Origin: Bacillota bacterium
GTDB taxonomy: Bacteria; Bacillota; Dehalobacteriia; UBA4068; UBA4997
DNA: 9,519 nt
NCBI GenBank assembly: GCA_017398165.1
Contig: JAFQHB010000027.1
Location: forward strand, 1 to 9,519
Direction of reading: 5' to 3'
The notes under the pieces were generated by a model. The model was not told the DNA's origin and did not search any database. It saw only the letters and a list, made by a program, of their open reading frames with translations. Position numbers and translations under genes: made by a program. This document shows positions 6,028 through 9,519 of the stretch, piece by piece (positions within the stretch are counted from its first letter, which is position 1; every line of letters begins with the position of its first letter).

Positions 6028-6061
6028 TAGAATTATAATGATTAGATTGCTAAGTATAAAG

Positions 6062-6080
6062 CGGGCATCGGCTATGCCCG
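6062..6080 (+). promoter_or_regulatory. Leader hairpin upstream of the marR-family gene
   Basis: CGGGCAT (6062-6068) pairs perfectly with ATGCCCG (6074-6080) around a five-base loop. It lies in the untranslated leader, seven bases before the GGGGAG ribosome site. There is no T-run, so it is not a terminator. It could affect mRNA stability or serve as an operator. Confidence 0.5.
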
Positions 6081-6102
6081 GCAAGACGGGGAGATGTAGT
6101 GT

Positions 6103-6567
6103 ATGCAGACTATACGGGATAGAGTGATGCGGCGGGAGCCGATGGAGCCGGGTGAGCAAATCGGTTTGTATGGGTGGCTTTTTGGCAGCTATCATCTTTT
6201 GCAGAAGCATCTGGTGGCGGATGTGGCGGAGTATGGATTGTCCGGCGGCCAGCCGAAGATACTGTTCGCGGTGGCGCGGCATCCCGGGTGTACGCAGAAG
6301 GAGTTGGCGGCTGAATGTCTGGTGGAGCAGGCCACGGTGACGGTGCTGCTGACCCGTCTGGAGGAGCAGGGATTGATCGAGCGGCGGGCTGCACAGGGGG
6401 ATCGCCGTGCCTGGCACGTCTATCTGACGCAGGACGGGCAGCAGGTATTGCAGCAGATACTGGCGGTGATGCGTTGCCTGGAGGATGTGTTCTTTGGTGG
6501 TATCAGCGCGGAGGAGAAGGAGGTTTTCCTGCGGGTGCTGCGGCATGGGGTGGGCAATTTGCTGTGA
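6103..6567 (+). CDS. MarR-family transcriptional regulator
   Basis: A 154-residue winged-helix regulator that would bind DNA as a dimer and respond to a small molecule or oxidation. The N-terminal helix (about 18-45) and C-terminal helix (about 112-152) form the expected dimer parts. The recognition region is TQKELAAECLVEQATVTVLL (64-83). The wing holds the family's D-x-R signature (GDRRAWHVYLT, 99-109). Cysteines at 63, 72 and 125 are present, but nothing shows they are redox sensors. GGGGAG lies nine bases before the ATG at 6103. It has its own consensus promoter and is divergent from the DUF305-like gene, so it may control that gene, itself, or the downstream radical SAM gene 102 bases on. 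The target cannot be decided from the sequence. Confidence 0.93.
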   Translation: MQTIRDRVMRREPMEPGEQIGLYGWLFGSYHLLQKHLVADVAEYGLSGGQPKILFAVARHPGCTQKELAAECLVEQATVTVLLTRLEEQGLIERRAAQGDRRAWHVYLTQDGQQVLQQILAVMRCLEDVFFGGISAEEKEVFLRVLRHGVGNLL

Positions 6568-6603
6568 TTCCGTGCCGATGCTGGGGGGCGGTGTATTGCC
6601 GGG

Positions 6604-6629
6604 CCGATATATTGGCATCGATATATAAT
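6604..6629 (+). promoter_or_regulatory. Probable -10 box and repeats ahead of the KamA-like gene
   Basis: TATAAT lies at 6624-6629, but the base positions 16-19 upstream hold no good -35 box. An imperfect palindrome CCGATATATTGG (6604-6615) occupies that place, and CGATATAT is repeated directly at 6605-6612 and 6619-6626. A protein binding here would cover the promoter, possibly the adjacent MarR regulator. Confidence 0.4.
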
Positions 6630-6669
6630 AGTAGTTAAAAAATTATAAATTAAGAGAACGGAAAGCGAG

Positions 6670-7797
6670 ATGAGAACTTTGATGAAATGGCAGAAAATAC
6701 TGCGGGAGTCTTATGCAGATGGCAGGGAAGTAGCTGAATTGTTGGGGCTGGAGGGTGCAGAGGCGGAGCGGCTGCAGAAAATCGCCGAGGTTTACCCGGT
6801 GCTGACGAATTCGTATTATATGTCGTTGATCGACCGGGATGACCCGGAAGACCCGATCCGCAAGATGAGCATACCCTCCGGCTGGGAGATGGAAGACGGC
6901 GGCGCCGAGGATACCAGCGGCGAGGCATCCAACACCGTGCTGCCGGGGATGCAGCATAAGTATCGCCAGACGGCGCTGATACTCTCTACCGATCTTTGTG
7001 CGATGTATTGCCGGCATTGTTTCCGCAAGCGGCTGGTGGGTCTGGCGAGCGGCGAGGCGGTGGGTAATATCGCCGAGCAGGCGGCTTATGTGCAGCAGCA
7101 TAACGAGATCACCAACGTGCTGATATCCGGCGGGGATGCGTTTTTGAACAGCAACGGGCGGATAGAGCAGTATTTGCAGGCCTTTACGGCGATAGATCAT
7201 CTGGATTTCATCCGCTTTGGCACCCGGACGCCGGTGGTGATACCGCAGCGTATCAGCGAGGACGGCGAACTGCAGCGTTTGTTGATGAAGTACGGCCGCG
7301 AGAAGCAGATATATGTGGTAACGCAATTCAACCACCCGCGTGAGGTAACGCCCGAGGCGATGGAGGCGGTGCGTGCGCTGGTGGCCTGCGGGGTGGCGGT
7401 ACGCAACCAGACGGTGCTGCTGGCGGGCGTTAATGATGATCCGATGGTGCTGGCCGATCTGCTGCGCCGCCTGACCACTATCAATGTGCAGCCGTACTAT
7501 ATCTTTCAGTGTCGGCCGGTGCGTGGAGTGCACAATCATTTTCAGGTGCCGCTGCTGGAGGGCTGCCGTATTGTGGATGCCGCCAAGGGGCTGCAAAACG
7601 GTCAGGGCAAGACGGTGCGCTATGTGATGTCTCATCCTACCGGCAAGATCGAGATTCTGGGTGAGATCGAGCCGGGGCGGATGCTTTTCAAGTATCATCA
7701 GGCCAAGCACGCTGAGGATGCCGCACGCATTTTTGGCCGGACTTTGGGTGCAGAGCAGACCTGGCTGGGCGAGGACGAGGTAGTCTCGGACAAATAA
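6670..7797 (+). CDS. KamA-family radical SAM/PLP enzyme, substrate unknown
   Basis: A 375-residue cytoplasmic enzyme of the lysine 2,3-aminomutase family. CAMYCRHC supplies the [4Fe-4S]-binding cysteines C110, C114 and C117, and R119 matches the arginine that holds the substrate carboxylate in KamA. SGGDAF (153-158) is the SAM-binding glycine motif, and K314 (NGQGK) corresponds to the PLP lysine. The two aspartates that hold the lysine side chain in clostridial KamA (D293 and D330) appear as R282 (YYIFQCRPVRG) and about G307. The substrate is therefore probably not lysine; a positive residue at the first site recalls glutamate 2,3-aminomutase, which has a lysine there. At 375 residues it is slightly shorter than KamA and has no long C-terminal domain. 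The ATG at 6670 has only a weak GGAAAG site; an in-frame ATG at 6682 is worse. Similar proteins of unknown role are common in Bacillota. EpmB-type modification of elongation factor P is a less likely alternative. Confidence 0.9.
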   Translation: MRTLMKWQKILRESYADGREVAELLGLEGAEAERLQKIAEVYPVLTNSYYMSLIDRDDPEDPIRKMSIPSGWEMEDGGAEDTSGEASNTVLPGMQHKYRQTALILSTDLCAMYCRHCFRKRLVGLASGEAVGNIAEQAAYVQQHNEITNVLISGGDAFLNSNGRIEQYLQAFTAIDHLDFIRFGTRTPVVIPQRISEDGELQRLLMKYGREKQIYVVTQFNHPREVTPEAMEAVRALVACGVAVRNQTVLLAGVNDDPMVLADLLRRLTTINVQPYYIFQCRPVRGVHNHFQVPLLEGCRIVDAAKGLQNGQGKTVRYVMSHPTGKIEILGEIEPGRMLFKYHQAKHAEDAARIFGRTLGAEQTWLGEDEVVSDK

Positions 7798-7819
7798 GTC
7801 TGGCGCGGTAATATTTTTG

Positions 7820-7828
7820 TGGTATAAT
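7820..7828 (+). promoter_or_regulatory. Extended -10 promoter of the hydrolase gene
   Basis: TGGTATAAT is a consensus extended -10 element (TG, one base, TATAAT at 7823-7828). No recognisable -35 box is seen, which extended -10 promoters tolerate. It lies 23 bases after the KamA-like gene and about 80 bases before the hydrolase start, so the hydrolase can be transcribed on its own. Confidence 0.65.
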
Positions 7829-7911
7829 ATAAGGAAGTTAGCGGTAGCAGCGGACGGGCGGGTGTGTTCGCTGCTGTCTGTTTTATTGGTGCGTATTGCG
7901 GGAGGTATCTT

Positions 7912-8598
7912 ATGGAGCAGGGCTTTGAGCTTTATTACCGCGAGGCCGGGCAGGGTGAGCCGCTGGTGCTGCTGCACGGCAACGGTGAGAGCAGTGAATA
8001 CTTCGCGGCACAGATAGAGTTCTTTGCGCGGCAGCGGCGGGTGCTGGCGGTGGATACGCGCGGGCATGGGCACTCGCCGCGGGGGGATGCGCCGTTTACG
8101 CTGGGGCAGTTTGCCGATGATCTGGCGGCTTTTCTGGATGCGCGAGGGCTGCACAGTGTCGATTTGCTGGGCTTCTCGGACGGCGGCAATATTGCTGTAC
8201 TTTTTGCGCTGAAGTATCCCGGCAGGGTGCGGCGGCTGGTATTGAACGGGGCCAATATCTATCCTGCCGGGATGAAGCCCACAGTGCTGGGACAGGTGCT
8301 GCTGGAATATGCGGCAGCGCGTCTGGCGGCACTGTTTGACGCCAAAGCACGGGATCGGGTGGAAATGTTGGGACTGATGGTGCACGAGCCGCACATTCGA
8401 CCGTCTGAGCTGGGCAGGCTGGATATGCCTGTGCTGGTCATAGTGGGTGAGCGTGATATGATAAGTGATCGGCATAGCCAACTGATCTGCGACAGTCTGC
8501 CGCAGGGTGAGATCGTGCGTCTGCCGGGTGATCATTTCGTGGCGGCGGGTAATGCTGCGGCCTTTAATGCAGCGGTGGATGACTTCCTGCGGCGGTAA
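7912..8598 (+). CDS. Alpha/beta-hydrolase family protein
   Basis: A 228-residue soluble alpha/beta-hydrolase. The oxyanion motif is LLHGNG (20-25), the nucleophile elbow is GFSDGG with S89, the acid is D182 (GERDMIS), and the base is H208 (PGDHFV). VDTRGHGHS (48-56) is the usual strand-4 block. The cap between strands 6 and 7 is short. The fold and triad are clear, but the substrate is not: ester, thioester or lactone hydrolysis are all possible. The ATG at 7912 follows GGGAGG by six bases; the same frame is open to a GTG at 7864, but the extra residues have no ribosome site and do not match the family start. It has its own extended -10 promoter. No signal peptide is seen. Confidence 0.92.
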   Translation: MEQGFELYYREAGQGEPLVLLHGNGESSEYFAAQIEFFARQRRVLAVDTRGHGHSPRGDAPFTLGQFADDLAAFLDARGLHSVDLLGFSDGGNIAVLFALKYPGRVRRLVLNGANIYPAGMKPTVLGQVLLEYAAARLAALFDAKARDRVEMLGLMVHEPHIRPSELGRLDMPVLVIVGERDMISDRHSQLICDSLPQGEIVRLPGDHFVAAGNAAAFNAAVDDFLRR

Positions 8599-8609
8599 AC
8601 CGGCGGTTG

Positions 8610-8631
8610 GCTGCCCGTACATATGGGCGGC
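8610..8631 (+). other. Intergenic hairpin after the hydrolase gene
   Basis: GCTGCCC (8610-8616) pairs with GGGCGGC (8625-8631), one pair being a G-U, around an eight-base loop. No T-run follows, so it is at best a weak terminator or an mRNA 3' stabiliser between the hydrolase and the phosphoesterase gene. Confidence 0.4.
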
Positions 8632-8709
8632 ACATTGAGGCGGATAATATAGGAGATCGCTGAAAACCTGATGGGATAGTGGCGGCGATACGTGCAGCGG
8701 AGGTGAATT

Positions 8710-9519
8710 ATGCTCAGGAAGAAACGTCTGTTGGTGTGGCTGCTGCCGCTTTTGCTGCTGGGCTGGCTGTGGTGGGGCAACAGCAGTATTCAGGTATCGC
8801 GGCTGACAGTGGCGGACGCCGGGCTGCCGGTGGGGCTGGATGGGCTGGTGCTGGCGCAGGTATCTGATCTGCATAATGCGGAATTTGGTGCGGGTAATGC
8901 CGGGCTGTTGGCCAGACTGGCGGCAGAACAGCCGGACGTTATCCTGCTGACCGGCGATCTGGTGGATTCGCGGCGGACGGATATAGCCGCGGCATTGGAT
9001 TTTGCGGCTGGGCGGTGCAGACAGCACCGGTATATTATGTGACCGGCAATCACGAGATGCGTCTGGCGGCTGATGGTAAGCTGGAGGAATTGCTGACCGG
9101 GCTGGCGGCGGCCGGGGTGACGGTGCTGGCGAATCAGGCGGCTGCGCTGGAGTACGGCAAAGACGTGCTGTGGCTGGCAGGGCTGGATGATTCGTCGGTA
9201 AATGCCGGGGTGGTGGTTGATGATACGGGCAGCGTGGAGCCGCTGCTGCCGGCGGAAGAATTGAGCCGGCTATTGGGGCAGTGCGGCGGCTATACCGTGC
9301 TGCTGGCACACCGACCGGAATTTTTTGACCTGTATGCGGCTGTCGGAGCGAACGTGGTTTTCTGTGGGCACGCACACGGCGGGCAGTGGTGTTTGCCGGG
9401 TCTGGGTGCGGTGTATGCACCGGGGCAGGGCCTGAATCCGCAATATACCGAGGGTGTGCATCAGCACGGCGAGACGCGGATGATCGTCAGCCGGGGCTTG
9501 GGCAACAGTATCTTCCCAC
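8710..9519 (+). pseudogene. YkuE/YaeI-type metallophosphoesterase, frameshifted and cut by the window end
   Basis: The N-terminus is one membrane anchor (WLLPLLLLGWLWW, about 9-21) behind basic residues, then a calcineurin-like phosphoesterase domain that would face outward. All five metal motifs are seen: SDLHNAEFG (D and H), TGDLVDS, TGNHE, LAHRPE and GHAHGGQ. The first two lie in the frame starting at 8710, which ends at a TGA at 9040-9042. The last three lie in another frame, open from about 9012 to the window end. The reading is restored if one base is missing near 9010-9011 (after DFAA, before AVQTAPVYY). This is either a true inactivating single-base deletion or a sequencing error; intact motifs and codon use after the shift suggest it is recent or an error. 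GGAGG lies a few bases before the ATG. Relatives act on membrane lipids such as UDP-diacylglucosamine-like substrates, but this assignment is by family only. The last residues, VSRGLGNSIFP, suggest only a short C-terminal part is missing from the window. Confidence 0.85.

Noticed and set aside
5905..6618. Upstream extension of the DUF305-like frame to 422 codons
   Set aside because: The extra part lies antisense to the MarR gene and covers its promoter. A good AAAAGGAG site and ATG at 5902-5904 mark the real start.
6643..9420. Very long minus-strand open frame (925 codons) across the radical SAM, hydrolase and phosphoesterase genes
   Set aside because: The product is rich in His, Gln, Pro and Arg with no domain, has no ribosome site at its start, and is antisense to three genes with clear motifs. 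It is a by-product of GC-rich codon use.
1..9519. CRISPR array or insertion sequence
   Set aside because: No regularly spaced repeats and no DDE or HUH transposase or paired terminal inverted repeats were seen; the only mobility genes are serine recombinases.

Overview
The window looks like the junction between an integrated mobile element (left, about 1 to 4950) and a bacterial chromosome (right, about 5060 to 9519). The host is most likely a member of the Bacillota (Clostridia or a relative). The reasons are the strong AGGAGG-type ribosome binding sites, near-consensus sigma-A promoters, the large serine recombinases typical of clostridial conjugative elements, an initiator tRNA with an encoded CCA end, and a KamA-family radical SAM gene. 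Genus cannot be read from the sequence. Base composition differs between the halves: a sample 60-base line near 4200 is about one third GC, and one near 7100 is about 58% GC.

Left region. A rightward cluster holds the tail of an unknown gene, a small helix-turn-helix/zinc-finger protein (100-390), a small SHOCT-like protein (410-637), and two tandem large serine recombinases (699-1979 and 1966-3555) that overlap by 14 bases. A perfect two-way hairpin terminator (3583-3620) separates this cluster from a leftward, AT-rich gene (3622-4671). That gene encodes a 349-residue protein of unknown family whose spaced acidic residues resemble a PIN-like nuclease. Just upstream of it on the same strand lies an XRE-type helix-turn-helix gene that has lost its start (4708-4950), which probably marks the element end or a recombination scar.

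Junction (4950-5140). This stretch has no gene. It holds a 9-base direct repeat, a 19-base segment that matches a conserved part of 16S rRNA, a large nested hairpin, and the terminator of the tRNA gene.

Right region. An initiator tRNA-fMet gene on the minus strand has a perfect TTGACA-17-TATAAT promoter. Also on the minus strand is a small protein built from two degenerate DUF305-like repeats. A MarR-family regulator is transcribed divergently from it and has its own strong promoter. Then, all rightward, come a KamA-family radical SAM/PLP enzyme whose substrate pocket differs from lysine aminomutase, an alpha/beta hydrolase, and a YkuE/YaeI-type membrane-anchored metallophosphoesterase that carries an apparent frameshift and runs off the window end. 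These chromosomal genes do not form an obvious single pathway, and several have their own promoter signals.

The best candidates for something undescribed are the 3622-4671 gene with its broken regulator, the composite junction, and the KamA-like enzyme with altered substrate residues.
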